DNA of 64,000 nucleotides from CAYYIS01 sp964470965 (GTDB lineage: Bacteria > JAAXHH01 > JABIQT01). Shown here piece after piece: positions 1 to 9,601 of this stretch (position 1 is the stretch's first letter; each line of letters begins with the position of its first letter). Below the pieces are notes generated by a model, which saw nothing but the letters and a program-made list of their open reading frames with translations, was not told the origin of the DNA and did not search any database. Position numbers and translations under genes: made by a program. Where the stretch lies: contig CAYYIS010000006.1 of NCBI GenBank assembly GCA_964470965.1, forward strand, positions 90,234-154,233, given 5' to 3'.

Positions 1-135
1 AATATCCTTCCCCTGTCACTCGTCTGGATCGGCGGGCCGGCCCCACTAGCCACCGCCGGCCTGTGCCTCTTGGTCGGCATTTACATCACCGAGCACATCT
101 GGGTGCGGGCTCCGCAGACGATCGCTTTGTCCTGA
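1..135 (+). CDS. NrfD-type membrane subunit, C-terminal fragment
   Basis: The window opens inside a gene; the frame from base 1 runs 44 codons to TGA at 133-135. It encodes one hydrophobic helix followed by a short tail reading EHIWVRAPQ and ending in ALS. Such a Glu-His-x-Trp-Val-Arg-Ala-Pro-Gln ending is what I know from NrfD/PsrC-like quinone-interacting membrane subunits of molybdenum oxidoreductase complexes. The next gene downstream is exactly such a molybdopterin catalytic subunit, which supports the reading. The iron-sulfur subunit expected with them would lie upstream, outside the window. The start is missing. Assignment rests on a short tail plus context. Confidence 0.6.
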   Translation, partial: NILPLSLVWIGGPAPLATAGLCLLVGIYITEHIWVRAPQTIALS

Positions 136-239
136 CGTCCATGGATTCATCCTATTTGTATCTCGGTTAGTTACGGTAAAGAGAAAATGGAGATTTTAGT
201 CGATCAACTCTGAATCAGTATTTCACCGCTTCCGCGAGG

Positions 240-3167
240 ATGACAGATATTGTTAACACGCATCCCAACAAACCGGCCTTATCCGAATCCAGCCTAACGG
301 AGTGCCCAATGCCATCCGGTCATAAACCCGGCTTTATCGAAACCATTGCTGAAAAGCTCCATATTATCGACAACCTACACGACGAATCCGCTCCCGGTCT
401 GCCCCGGCTTACCGAACCGGGCGACCTTACCGACTATCCGCCGCCCGAGCGGTGGGACGACTGGATCGAATACGAAGCGAAGGGCTGGCCGCAGAAGGAG
501 GAGAAGCATTTTTCGATCGTACCTACGGCCTGTTTCAACTGTGAGGCCGGCTGCGGACTACTGAGCTATATCGATAAAGAGACGATGGAGGTGCGAAAGT
601 TCGAGGGCAATCCGTACCATCCGGCCAGCCGCGGGCGCACCTGCGCCAAGGGGCCTGCAACCATTAACCAGATTACCGACACCGACCGCATCCTGTACCC
701 CATGAAGCGTGCCGGCGACCGAGGTGACGGCAATTGGGAACGGGTGACCTGGGATGCGGTACTGGACGATATCGCAGGCAAACTCCGGGAGACTCTTCAG
801 GACGGCCGCAACAACGAAATCGCCTACCATGTAGGACGACCTGGGCACGAAGGGTACATCGATCGGGTCCTAAAATCATGGGGTGTGGACGGACACAACA
901 GCCACACCAACATCTGCTCCGCCGGTGCCCGGTTCGGCTATGCCATATGGCACTTTTTCGATCGCCCGTCTCCGGACCACGCCAACGCGGATTTCATCCT
1001 GCTGATCAGTGCCCACCTGGAGTCGGGGCATTACTTCAATCCTCATGCGCAGCGCATTATCGAGGGTATGATGAACGGCGCCAAGCTGGCGGTCATGGAT
1101 CCGAGACTGTCCAACACCGCGAGCATGGCCGACTACTGGCTGCCCACCTATCCAGGTAGCGAGGCGGCGGTGCTTCTGGCCATGGCAAAGGTGATCCTGG
1201 AAGAGGATCTTTACAACAAAAATTATATGAAGACGTGGGTTAACTGGCAGACGTTTCTCAAGAAAGAACATCCCGACGTTCCGGTCACGTTCGACAATTT
1301 CCTCGGCGCGCTGCGGGATGCCTATAAGGAATACACTCCGGAATTCGCCGAACAGGAATGCGGCGTACCGGCTGCGATGATCGTGGACATCGCCCGGCAG
1401 ATTGGCAGAGCCGGCAGCCGGTTCGCCACACACAACTGGCGCAGCGCGGGCAGCGGGAACCTGGGCGGATGGGCGGTGGCCCGGTGTCTCCATTTCCTGA
1501 ATGTGCTGACCGGCAGCGTCGGCACGATAGGCGGTACGTCGCCCAGCGGATGGAATAAATTCAAACCGGACGTATTTGATCATCCGCCAGCTCAAAAATT
1601 CTGGAACGAACTTCACTTCCCGAACGAATACCCGCTGTCCCATTACGAGATGAGCTTTCTCCTGCCCCACTTCCTCAAGGAAAACCGCGGAAATCTGTCT
1701 GTCTACTTCACCCGCGTATTCAATCCGGTGTGGACCTATCCGGACGGTTTTACCTGGATAGAAGCGCTACGGGACGAGGAGAAAGTGGGCCTCCATGCCG
1801 CACTGACGCCCACCTGGAACGAGACTGCCTACTTCGCTGACTATGTCCTGCCCATGGGGCACGCCAGCGAACGGCATGACATCATCAGCTATGAGACCCA
1901 CTCGGGCATGTGGATCGGCTTCAGACAGCCCGTGCTGCGAGAGGCCATGCGGCGCATGGGCAAACCGGTGGAATTCACCTATGAGGCCAATCCCGGAGAA
2001 GTATGGGAAGAAGACGAGTTCTGGATCGAACTGTCTTGGCGCATCGATCCGGACGGCTCCCTCGGCATTCGGGATCACTTCATCTCGCCCTACCGCCCCG
2101 GTGAGAAGATTACCATCGACGAGTACTATCAGTACATCTTCGAACAGACGGCCGGTCTCCCGGAAATGGCGGAGGCGGAAGGTATGACGCCGCTGGATTA
2201 TATGCGTAAATACGGCGCGTTCGAAGTGGAGAAAACATCGTACAACAAACATCAGAAGCCGCTTACCGAAGAAGAAATGGCTGGCGCCACCGTGGATGAG
2301 GAAACCGGCGATGTGCTCAAGGACGGCACTGTCATCGGCGTAGTGGACGGGGGCAAAGCCTGCACAGGATTTCCGACGCCGTCGCATCGGCAGGAGTTTT
2401 ACTCCCAGACCATGGTGGACTGGGGCTGGCCGGAGTACAAAATTCCGGTGTACATAAAAAGCCATGTCCATCCCGATAATATAGACAGGGAGAAGGGGGA
2501 GTTTCCACTGGTGCCAACATTCCGGCTCCCCACACTAATCCACTCTCGTTCGGGTAACGCAAAATGGCTGAACGAGATCTCGAACCGCAACCCGCTCTGG
2601 ATGCACGCAGAGGACGCGGAACGCATGGATCTTGAAAACGGCGATCTGGTGCGTGTCACCACGGATATTGGCCATTTCGTGGACCGGGTATGGATCACAG
2701 AGGGCATGAAGCCCGGCGTGGTAGCCTGTTCCCACCACCTGGGCCGCTGGCGACGTTCACAGGATCCGGCGAGCAACCGGTGGGCCATGAATCTGGTAGA
2801 CATACAGGAACAGGAAAAAGGCAAATGGAAGTTGAATCTGGTAGACGGAATCCGACCTTACAGAAGTAATGATTCGGATTCATCCCGTATATTCTGGGAC
2901 GACGGTGGCGTACATCAGAACATCACCTTCCCGGTGCACCCGGACCCGATCAGCGGCATGCATTGCTGGCATCAGAAGGTTCGTATAGAAAAAGCACTGA
3001 CGGAAGACAGGTATGGTGATGTGTTTGTAGATACGGACAAATCTTTCGAGATATACCGGGAATGGCTGGCCATGACCCGCCCGGCTCCCGGTCCCGACGG
3101 CCTGCGGCGCCCCCTCTGGCTGAACCGGCCGCTCAAACCAACAGATGAGATGTATTATCTGGAATAA
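240..3167 (+). CDS. Molybdopterin oxidoreductase catalytic subunit (CISM family)
   Basis: Catalytic subunit of a complex iron-sulfur molybdoenzyme, 975 residues. An N-terminal [4Fe-4S] site is visible as C98-x2-C101-x3-C105 and C135 (RGRTCAKGP). C226 in NICSAGARFG sits where the protein ligand to Mo is found in the Cys/Sec-ligated members such as polysulfide/thiosulfate reductase and related enzymes. The C-terminal third has the molybdopterin-dinucleotide-binding fold (NPLWMHAEDAERMDLENGD). There is no Tat signal, so it probably faces the cytoplasm and works with the NrfD subunit just upstream. Substrate is not determinable; phenylacetyl-CoA:acceptor oxidoreductase-like or sulfur-compound reductase-like are both possible. 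The ATG at 240 has GAGG touching it with no spacer; ATG 309 has GGAG at 299-302 with a 6-base spacer and may be the true start. Confidence 0.85.
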   Translation: MTDIVNTHPNKPALSESSLTECPMPSGHKPGFIETIAEKLHIIDNLHDESAPGLPRLTEPGDLTDYPPPERWDDWIEYEAKGWPQKEEKHFSIVPTACFNCEAGCGLLSYIDKETMEVRKFEGNPYHPASRGRTCAKGPATINQITDTDRILYPMKRAGDRGDGNWERVTWDAVLDDIAGKLRETLQDGRNNEIAYHVGRPGHEGYIDRVLKSWGVDGHNSHTNICSAGARFGYAIWHFFDRPSPDHANADFILLISAHLESGHYFNPHAQRIIEGMMNGAKLAVMDPRLSNTASMADYWLPTYPGSEAAVLLAMAKVILEEDLYNKNYMKTWVNWQTFLKKEHPDVPVTFDNFLGALRDAYKEYTPEFAEQECGVPAAMIVDIARQIGRAGSRFATHNWRSAGSGNLGGWAVARCLHFLNVLTGSVGTIGGTSPSGWNKFKPDVFDHPPAQKFWNELHFPNEYPLSHYEMSFLLPHFLKENRGNLSVYFTRVFNPVWTYPDGFTWIEALRDEEKVGLHAALTPTWNETAYFADYVLPMGHASERHDIISYETHSGMWIGFRQPVLREAMRRMGKPVEFTYEANPGEVWEEDEFWIELSWRIDPDGSLGIRDHFISPYRPGEKITIDEYYQYIFEQTAGLPEMAEAEGMTPLDYMRKYGAFEVEKTSYNKHQKPLTEEEMAGATVDEETGDVLKDGTVIGVVDGGKACTGFPTPSHRQEFYSQTMVDWGWPEYKIPVYIKSHVHPDNIDREKGEFPLVPTFRLPTLIHSRSGNAKWLNEISNRNPLWMHAEDAERMDLENGDLVRVTTDIGHFVDRVWITEGMKPGVVACSHHLGRWRRSQDPASNRWAMNLVDIQEQEKGKWKLNLVDGIRPYRSNDSDSSRIFWDDGGVHQNITFPVHPDPISGMHCWHQKVRIEKALTEDRYGDVFVDTDKSFEIYREWLAMTRPAPGPDGLRRPLWLNRPLKPTDEMYYLE

Positions 3168-3309
3168 GGCTGTCGTATATGATCAAGACATTGTCGATAG
3201 AATGGCTCTTGAATTAGTAATAGGACCTGGAAGTACGGACAGGTTTACTCTCAAGCGGTTTATTGATGGAACAAAAGCCATAACAGTACCCTATTATTCA
3301 CCGTTTAGA

Positions 3310-3338
3310 TTGTCATAAATGTCGTTTTCCGATACTGT
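3310..3338 (+). promoter_or_regulatory. Possible sigma70-type promoter
   Basis: TTGTCA at 3310-3315 and TACTGT at 3333-3338 are separated by 17 bases, just upstream of the persulfide dioxygenase gene. The -35 is good and the -10 poor (three of six matches), so this is a weak prediction. Confidence 0.3.
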
Positions 3339-3358
3339 TTATCTTTGGGGGCTGGTGA

Positions 3359-4738
3359 ATGATACTCAAACAATACTACTTGGCCTGTCTGGCGCATGCA
3401 TCGTATCTCATCGGAGACGAGGAGACGAAGAAAGCAGTCGTAGTGGATCCGCAGCGGGACATCGGTCAGTATCTCGAAGATAGCGAGGCGCAGGGTTTAA
3501 CGATCACAGATGTCTTTCTCACCCACTCCCATGCTGATTTTGTGGCCGGGCATCTGGAACTGAGGAATGGGGTAGGCGCCAGGATTCATCTGGGTGCCCA
3601 GGCAAAGGCGGGATTCGATTTCGCGCCCATGGCCGACGGCGATGCTATGACGTTCGGAAATGTCCGGCTTGTAACACGGGAGACACCGGGTCATACGCCG
3701 GAATCCATCACTATCCTCATCTACGACCTGGCGAACGACGTTGATCATCCTCATGCGGCGCTCACCGGTGATACATTGTTCATCGGAGATGTAGGACGAC
3801 CAGATTTAGGCGCGTCCGCCGGCTGGAAGGCGGAGGACCTAGCCGGACTTCTGTACGATTCACTTCATGAAAAGATACTTCCCTTGCCGGACGATACACT
3901 GGTATACCCTGCTCACGGCGCCGGCTCCCTGTGCGGAAAAAATCTGAGTAAGGATACGGTGTCCTCCATCGGCGTGCAGCGAAAGTACAACTATGCCCTA
4001 CGGCCCATGAGCAAAGAGGCGTTTATCGCGGTAGTAACCGCGGATCAACTGGAGTCGCCTGGTTATTTCTCCTACGATGCCGAGTACAACCTGTCGGAAC
4101 ACAGCACACTGGATGAGGTGCTTGACAAAGAACTCAATCCGATATCACTCGATGACGTGCTGCAGATTCAGGAATCGGGGGCCCAGGTGCTGGACGTTCG
4201 CGATGCAGTGGATTATGAGGGAAATCATCTCGTCGGAACGATTAATATCGGCCTTGGAGGTCAGTACGCCAGTTGGGCAGGCATCCTGTTAGACAGGGAA
4301 CATCCCATCGTGTTGATTACCGAACTAGGCCAGGAAGAGGAAGCGGCTATGCGTCTGGGGCGCATCGGCTTTGACCATGTGGCAGGTTATCTGGAAGGCG
4401 GTATGCAGGCGCTGGAAGACTGTCCTGACCTGCTCCGACAGATCGATCGCATCACGGCAGCGACCTTGGCGGAACATCTCACGATGCCGAATCCACCTGT
4501 GTTGGTGGATATCCGCGCTTCGGGTGAACGCGCCCAGAAAAAGATCGAGGGCAGCCTTCACATTCCCCTGAACCACCTGCGGGACCGCCTGAACGAAATT
4601 CCAACCGACCGCCGTGTAGTAGTCCACTGCGCCGGCGGTTATCGTTCCGCCATGGCCGTGAGCATCATGGAGCAGAATGGAATGGATAATATGATGGATT
4701 TGGTGGGAGGCTACGCAGCCTGGGAGGCAGTAAGCTGA
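3359..4738 (+). CDS. Persulfide dioxygenase-rhodanese fusion (ETHE1/BLH-like)
   Basis: A 459-residue protein with an N-terminal metallo-beta-lactamase fold and two C-terminal rhodanese domains. The metal motif is THSHADFVAGH (H56, H58, D60); the residue after D60 is Phe instead of His, as in the ETHE1-like branch that needs only one iron. H112 (GHTPES) and D138 (GDTLF) complete the expected mononuclear iron ligands with H56. The first rhodanese domain (about 265-360) lacks the active Cys. The second (about 370-459) has it at C424 in HCAGGYRS. Family knowledge: glutathione persulfide or other persulfides are oxidised to sulfite, and the rhodanese moves sulfane sulfur. The run of G at 3347-3351 serves as ribosome site. 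Its stop lies next to that of convergent rnz. Neighbouring a molybdoenzyme, it fits sulfide or persulfide handling. Confidence 0.88.
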   Translation: MILKQYYLACLAHASYLIGDEETKKAVVVDPQRDIGQYLEDSEAQGLTITDVFLTHSHADFVAGHLELRNGVGARIHLGAQAKAGFDFAPMADGDAMTFGNVRLVTRETPGHTPESITILIYDLANDVDHPHAALTGDTLFIGDVGRPDLGASAGWKAEDLAGLLYDSLHEKILPLPDDTLVYPAHGAGSLCGKNLSKDTVSSIGVQRKYNYALRPMSKEAFIAVVTADQLESPGYFSYDAEYNLSEHSTLDEVLDKELNPISLDDVLQIQESGAQVLDVRDAVDYEGNHLVGTINIGLGGQYASWAGILLDREHPIVLITELGQEEEAAMRLGRIGFDHVAGYLEGGMQALEDCPDLLRQIDRITAATLAEHLTMPNPPVLVDIRASGERAQKKIEGSLHIPLNHLRDRLNEIPTDRRVVVHCAGGYRSAMAVSIMEQNGMDNMMDLVGGYAAWEAVS

Positions 4739-5656
4739 TTATTTGTACATAGGTACATCTATCTCCATGATATCCCGTGCCATATTTGTCGAAGGAAACA
4801 CCTTGCGGGCCTGTTGAAGCAACGGGCGGTCATGAAAATAGCGGGAGCTGATGTGGGTCAGGATCAGGCGGTTAACGTTTGCCCGTTTCGCGATTCGAGC
4901 GGCTTGGACCACTGTGGAATGTTTCTTTAGTTTGGCCTGATCACGCAGTTCGTCGTCGAACATGCCGTCATGGATGAGTACATCCGCCTTATGGGCCATA
5001 CGCGCCACGGAATCACAGGGCCGGGTATCCGTGGCATAGACGACCTTCCTGCCGCGTCTGGGTGGGCCCAGTACCTGCTCCGGGGTAATTATTCGGCCAT
5101 CCTCCAGAGAAACCGCTTCGCCCGCTTGAAGGCGCCCGAACATGGGACCGGAGGGTATTCCCAGTTTTTCCGCCTCCTCTGTCAGAAACCGGCCGGGGCG
5201 TTCGTGCTCCTTCAGTGCATATGCCAGCGTAAAGCAACTGTGTTCTGCCGGTCCGGCATCGATCCTGATCTTATCATCAATATAGACGTTTCCTCCCTCT
5301 ATCTCCTGGATATCCAGTGGAAACGGATGCTGAAACCCGAGAAACCGACGGTTGCAATCGATGAATTTTGTCAGGCCGCTCGGGCCCCTGATCTGAAGCG
5401 GGCGGTCACGTGGCACCTGACCCATTGTCATCAACAGCCCGGGTAGCCCCATCACATGATCGCCATGCATATGGGAAATGTATATGCCCTCCAGCTTGCC
5501 GATCGATAGCTTTGCCTTAACGATCTGCGTCTGAGTACCCTCCCCGCAATCGAACAGATACAGCTTTCCGTCACACTGAATTGCAGTCGCCGGAAGATTA
5601 CGTGCAACGGTAGGAACCGTCCCCCCCGATCCGAGTATGGATATAGTGATAACCAT
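4739..5656 (-). CDS. rnz: Ribonuclease Z
   Basis: tRNA 3'-processing endonuclease of the beta-lactamase fold, 305 residues from the ATG at 5656, the usual bacterial length. The zinc motif SHMHGDH (H62, H64, D66, H67) follows a typical N-terminus MVITISILGSGGTVPT. Later landmarks include the GPAEHSCF segment, YATDTRP near residue 210 and LTHISSRY near the end. A TTG three codons upstream (5665) is possible, but the ATG gives the family's usual start; neither has a clear ribosome site. It follows folP on the same strand, with a terminator-like hairpin between them (5671-5711). Its stop TAA (4739-4741) abuts the stop of the convergent persulfide dioxygenase. Confidence 0.93.
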   Translation of the reverse strand: MVITISILGSGGTVPTVARNLPATAIQCDGKLYLFDCGEGTQTQIVKAKLSIGKLEGIYISHMHGDHVMGLPGLLMTMGQVPRDRPLQIRGPSGLTKFIDCNRRFLGFQHPFPLDIQEIEGGNVYIDDKIRIDAGPAEHSCFTLAYALKEHERPGRFLTEEAEKLGIPSGPMFGRLQAGEAVSLEDGRIITPEQVLGPPRRGRKVVYATDTRPCDSVARMAHKADVLIHDGMFDDELRDQAKLKKHSTVVQAARIAKRANVNRLILTHISSRYFHDRPLLQQARKVFPSTNMARDIMEIDVPMYK

Positions 5657-5670
5657 GAATGGCAAGATTA

Positions 5671-5711
5671 AAAAAGGAAGGATGAATCAGAAAATCATTA
5701 TTTCATCCTTC
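5671..5711 (-). terminator. Rho-independent terminator after folP
   Basis: On the minus strand GAAGGATGAA and TTCATCCTTC form a perfect 10-bp stem (5702-5711 with 5677-5686) around a 15-base loop, followed by CTTTTTT. The hairpin begins at the folP stop codon. The stem is A/T-rich, so read-through into rnz, whose start lies just downstream, is likely. Confidence 0.5.
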
Positions 5712-6579
5712 ATCTTTCATCCTTTCCCCCCTCCTGTTCTGCCCGGACAATGGCGTCAGTTATGCGTGCGATGCGAGACATGGGACGGACGTCGTGAATC
5801 CGAATGATATGTGCGCCGGCGGCGATGGCCATGGAAACGGAAGCGGCGGTGCCTTCCTTGCGGTCCTGTTCGGGCAGGTCGAGAATCTGGCCTATGAACC
5901 GTTTGCGGGACGGACCTATGAGGATAGGGCAATCGAGTTCGTGGAAAGCATCCAGTGATTTGAGGATCAGCAGATTGTCACTGACCCTTTTTCCAAAACC
6001 TATGCCGGGATCTATGATGATCCGACTCCTTCGGACGCCCGCGCTGCAAAGCGCGCCGATCCGTCCGACCAGCCAGTCTTTTATCTCGCCGATGGTATCG
6101 CGGTAATATGGATTGCGCTGCATGTTCTCAGGCGGCCCTTGTGCATGCATCACTACCACCGGAACATCCGCTTGTGCCACCACCCCGGCCATTTCCTGGT
6201 CTGCTGTCAGACCACTGACATCGTTAACGATGAGTGCCCCGGCAGCGATGGCCTGCAGAGCTACATCAGCCTTCCGAGTATCGATCGATATCGGAATGTC
6301 GGTGGCGGCAGCGATGTGTTCAATCACCGGAATGACCCGGCGCAGTTCTTCATCAAGCGATACCGCTTCCGATCCCGGCCTCGTAGACTCCCCGCCCACA
6401 TCGATGATATCGGCGCCTTCATCGATCATACGAAGGGCATGAGACACCGCTGCCTTTCGGTCTAAATAGGCACCGCCGTCTGAAAAAGAATCGGGGGTCA
6501 CGTTCAGGACACCCATGATATGTGTTCGGAGAGAAAGATCGAGACGCAAGCCCGGACCTTGGATGCAGCGATCGATCAC
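5710..6579 (-). CDS. folP: Dihydropteroate synthase
   Basis: Condenses 6-hydroxymethyl-dihydropterin diphosphate with p-aminobenzoate in folate synthesis. The TIM-barrel hallmarks are all present: MGVLNVTPDSFSDGG, DVGGESTRPG, SIDTRK, NDVSG, DPGIGFGK and GPSRKRFIG, with IRIHDV near the end. I place the start at GTG 6579: its last two bases overlap the TGA of the upstream TPR gene (GTGA), giving 289 residues, the family norm. A longer frame opening at 6660 would overlap the upstream gene by 85 bases and adds a non-conserved N-terminus. AGGTG lies about 10 bases upstream of the GTG. It is the last gene of the phoH-ybeY-corC-TPR-folP run and is translationally coupled to the TPR gene. Confidence 0.93.
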   Translation of the reverse strand: MIDRCIQGPGLRLDLSLRTHIMGVLNVTPDSFSDGGAYLDRKAAVSHALRMIDEGADIIDVGGESTRPGSEAVSLDEELRRVIPVIEHIAAATDIPISIDTRKADVALQAIAAGALIVNDVSGLTADQEMAGVVAQADVPVVVMHAQGPPENMQRNPYYRDTIGEIKDWLVGRIGALCSAGVRRSRIIIDPGIGFGKRVSDNLLILKSLDAFHELDCPILIGPSRKRFIGQILDLPEQDRKEGTAASVSMAIAAGAHIIRIHDVRPMSRIARITDAIVRAEQEGGKDER

Positions 6580-8282
6580 AGACTCGCACCTATACTTCTG
6601 AGGCCCGGCAGGGCGCTCGGAGACAGATTCCCCAGTCGACGCGTCGCTTCCTGAGTCCATTTTTCTTTGGGATTGCCGAGAGTCACACGCTTCTTCCAGT
6701 GATGTACCGCCATCTTCCTGTTCCCCTGTTTTTCATACCAACGCGCCATGTAGTAATGGGAATTCAGATGGTCATCCAGTTCGATCGCCTTTCCGAACCA
6801 GGGAACCGCTTCAGCCCACTGGCCTGTCTTTTGATGTGAGACCCCCATATAAAAATGGAGTTCTGAATTTGCCGGCATCTTTTCGATGCCTTCTTCAAAC
6901 GTCTTAATGATCTCGGCATGATTCTGACGCATGGCATACGCTTCGGAAAGATAATAGTAGTGCTGAGTATTGTAGGGTTCCTTATCGACCGCCTTCCTGT
7001 ATACATCGACCGCCTCAAACGCCCTGTTGTTATAACGGAATGCGGTACCGGCGGCCACCAGTACCTCGACTCTGTCAGGCATCTTTTCCAGGATATCTCT
7101 TCCGAAGCGAAGAGCTTCCTTGAGCCTTCCAGCACTAATGTAGTTGTTCATCAGGCGCTCCCATAACAAAACGGCATCCCGATTCAGCACCACTGCCTGC
7201 TCCGCGAGTTCAGCTTCATCCGCGTATCCAAGTCCCTGGTACCGTTCAGGTGATAACATGGAAAGCCGCATGTAGTTCAGAGGCTCCCGAGGATCGGCTG
7301 TGATCGCCTGCTGAAGAACAGTGCTCATTTCATCCCACCGTTTGTCGCTCCGGTAAACCCGCGCCATAAACCGGTAAGATTCGGACAGGCGGGGATTCAT
7401 GATAACAGCGATCTTCGCCTGGTCGATTGCCTTCCGGCGCATCGATGCATTCGCCGATGCGTACTTGGTTTCCGGACGCTGCCACGCATACTGAACCTGT
7501 GCCAGGCCGTAATGCGGCAAGGCATAAGTGGAGTCTATCGCAAGGGCGGCTCGGTAGGCCTCAGAGGCTTGCCAGTAGCTGTCGAACGTACCAATTTGAA
7601 ACTGTGTCTGCCCTTGGCAGTAATAGGCGAATGCTTTGGCAGGCGGCAGGTGAGCAACGAGATCTATTTCTGGATCTGCGGCCGCGAAAACCTGATATTC
7701 CTGTGCGATTGTTTCTACGAGGCGAACCGGCGCATCGACCAGATCATCCCCGGGGATGCGGAGTTCGCGCGTCACTTCCGTGGCGTCGCGAATATCCATG
7801 AAACGAACCCGAAGGAGCATCCGGCCATCCGACTGCTTATAATCCCCGAACACTGCATACCGGAATCCGAGACGGACACCGACGTTGACTACAGAAGCAG
7901 GATCTATTGTTTTCGCCAAGGCCACCTCTCGCTCAATTTCATCGAAGGGTATCACTCGGGCATCTTCGGGCAACGACAACCGCAGCAGGTCCACTGTAGT
8001 CTGGGAAATGACGATGCCCGGACCCGCTGCTTGAGTGGTATCGGCCGGTTGAAACGGAAATACTGCGACACGAGGGGTTTCAGGAGGCGGCTGATACGCG
8101 AACCAGTAAACCAGAGTACCCGCGAGGCATCCGATCGTCATAGCTTTGAATCCGGTAGAGGCATAGCGCCGGCTTAGGAGACCGAATGCCCGCAGGAGAT
8201 AGAGCATCACGCTACCCGCGATCCACGTAACCAGAATCGTATAGATCTGCTGCGTCCACACCAGAGAAATCGCGTAAATCAT
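6576..8282 (-). CDS. Membrane-anchored TolB-like/TPR protein
   Basis: A 568-residue protein with two N-terminal hydrophobic segments (about 5-32 and 45-63), then a module starting VAVFPFQPAD (about 72). This resembles the TolB-N-like 'FlgO/adenylate-cyclase-associated' domain that often precedes tetratricopeptide repeats. From about residue 215 to 550 there are repeated helical pairs of the TPR type (for example ALAIDSTYALPHYGLAQ, AIELDDHLNSHYYMARWYEK). Such proteins act as scaffolds; no catalytic residues are seen. The start ATG overlaps the TGA of corC (ATGA, 8279-8282) and the end overlaps folP, so it is embedded in a tightly coupled operon. Its specific role is unknown. Confidence 0.8.
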   Translation of the reverse strand: MIYAISLVWTQQIYTILVTWIAGSVMLYLLRAFGLLSRRYASTGFKAMTIGCLAGTLVYWFAYQPPPETPRVAVFPFQPADTTQAAGPGIVISQTTVDLLRLSLPEDARVIPFDEIEREVALAKTIDPASVVNVGVRLGFRYAVFGDYKQSDGRMLLRVRFMDIRDATEVTRELRIPGDDLVDAPVRLVETIAQEYQVFAAADPEIDLVAHLPPAKAFAYYCQGQTQFQIGTFDSYWQASEAYRAALAIDSTYALPHYGLAQVQYAWQRPETKYASANASMRRKAIDQAKIAVIMNPRLSESYRFMARVYRSDKRWDEMSTVLQQAITADPREPLNYMRLSMLSPERYQGLGYADEAELAEQAVVLNRDAVLLWERLMNNYISAGRLKEALRFGRDILEKMPDRVEVLVAAGTAFRYNNRAFEAVDVYRKAVDKEPYNTQHYYYLSEAYAMRQNHAEIIKTFEEGIEKMPANSELHFYMGVSHQKTGQWAEAVPWFGKAIELDDHLNSHYYMARWYEKQGNRKMAVHHWKKRVTLGNPKEKWTQEATRRLGNLSPSALPGLRSIGASL

Positions 8283-9586
8283 GACTGTTTCGCGTCCTCC
8301 TCCGACTCAGTCACCGGCGGTGCCGTTTTGGTGATGACTATTTTTGCGATGCGTTGGCCGTCCACTTCCCGTACGACCATCTGAAGATTATCGTACGTCA
8401 CGATTTCACCCGCCACTGGCACATGACCCGCCAGATCGAAAACCAGACCACCAATGGTATCAAATCCGTCCGATGTGATATCTGCCTTGAGGATTTCGTT
8501 CAATTCATCGATATTCAATTTCCCTTCCACCACGATCGATCCGTCCGGGAACTCCTCGTACATCGGCAATTCCGCGTCATACTCGTCCTGTATTTCACCC
8601 ACGATTTCCTCGAGCAGATCCTCCAGCGTCACCAGACCTTCAATGCCGCCGTGTTCATCGACAACCATAGCCAAATGAGTTTTCTCATGCTGGAAATCAC
8701 GCAGGAGTTCATCCGCCTTTTTGGTTTCAGGGACAAAATAAGGAGGTCGCACCAGCTGCTCCACGGATGCGGGCTCTTCCTCTTCATTCTCATATTTGAG
8801 CAGATCTTTGGCATAGACGATACCCACGATATTGTCTATGCTGTCTTTATAAATCGGTATACGGGAATGTCCCACATCTTCTATTAGCATCAGAAGGTCG
8901 GGAACGTTCAAATTGACATCGGCACAGATCATATCAACCCGCGGCGTCATCACCTCGCGCACACTGGTGTCGTGCATTTCGATGATGCCACTGATCATCT
9001 CCTTTTCTTCCTCATCCAGCTCATGGGTTTCTTCCAGTTCCAGGACGCGGTGCAGCTCGTCGTCCAGCCAGTATGGGTTTCTACCACTACTGAAGAATCC
9101 TTCTCCGCGGCTCATCAACGCCAGAACAGGTGTGACAATCGGCCACAGAATCCAGGAAGTGATCCGTACCGTCCATGCGGAAAACCTAGCGGATAAATCA
9201 GGATGCTGTTTTACCAGAATCCGTGGGAGCCATTCGACAACAAACAGCATCAGGCATATGAGGATGACGCTCTGAATCACCAGTGGCGGGAAGTTACCGA
9301 TACCAAGTGCGGCGGAAGAGGAGAACGTAGCGCTGGTTGCGGACACGACCGTACATGCCAGCATGACCAGCTTGCCGATAACGATCGTGCCGAACAGATG
9401 CTCCTGATTGTCCAGCCATCTTGTTACCCTGTTGGCCTTACCTTCTTGGTGTTCCTGTTTCAATCTCTGGAGCGTGGCTTTCGGGATGGATGAGAATGCT
9501 GCATCCGCTCCTGACAGCAGCATCGTATACAACATGAATCCCATTACTACAACGTATTCAAACCATAAAGGAATGTCATCGTCCAA
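8279..9586 (-). CDS. HlyC/CorC family CNNM-CBS transporter
   Basis: A 435-residue member of the CNNM/CorC family. The DUF21 membrane domain has about four helices in residues 1-150. It is followed by the conserved linker EMISGIIEMHDTSVREVMTPR, a CBS pair (about 205-320, including SRIPIYKDSIDNIVGIVYAK and HLAMVVDEHGGIEGLVTLED), and a C-terminal CorC_HlyC transporter-associated domain (about 335-415). The family is linked to Mg2+/Co2+ export or resistance. The start is a TTG at 9586 preceded by GGGAG with an 8-base spacer; no ATG lies nearby at the right length. It sits between ybeY and the TPR gene, the common phoH-ybeY-corC order of bacteria. Confidence 0.9.
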   Translation of the reverse strand: MDDDIPLWFEYVVVMGFMLYTMLLSGADAAFSSIPKATLQRLKQEHQEGKANRVTRWLDNQEHLFGTIVIGKLVMLACTVVSATSATFSSSAALGIGNFPPLVIQSVILICLMLFVVEWLPRILVKQHPDLSARFSAWTVRITSWILWPIVTPVLALMSRGEGFFSSGRNPYWLDDELHRVLELEETHELDEEEKEMISGIIEMHDTSVREVMTPRVDMICADVNLNVPDLLMLIEDVGHSRIPIYKDSIDNIVGIVYAKDLLKYENEEEEPASVEQLVRPPYFVPETKKADELLRDFQHEKTHLAMVVDEHGGIEGLVTLEDLLEEIVGEIQDEYDAELPMYEEFPDGSIVVEGKLNIDELNEILKADITSDGFDTIGGLVFDLAGHVPVAGEIVTYDNLQMVVREVDGQRIAKIVITKTAPPVTESEEDAKQS

Positions 9587-9601
9587 AACAGGGTCTCCCT
9601 G

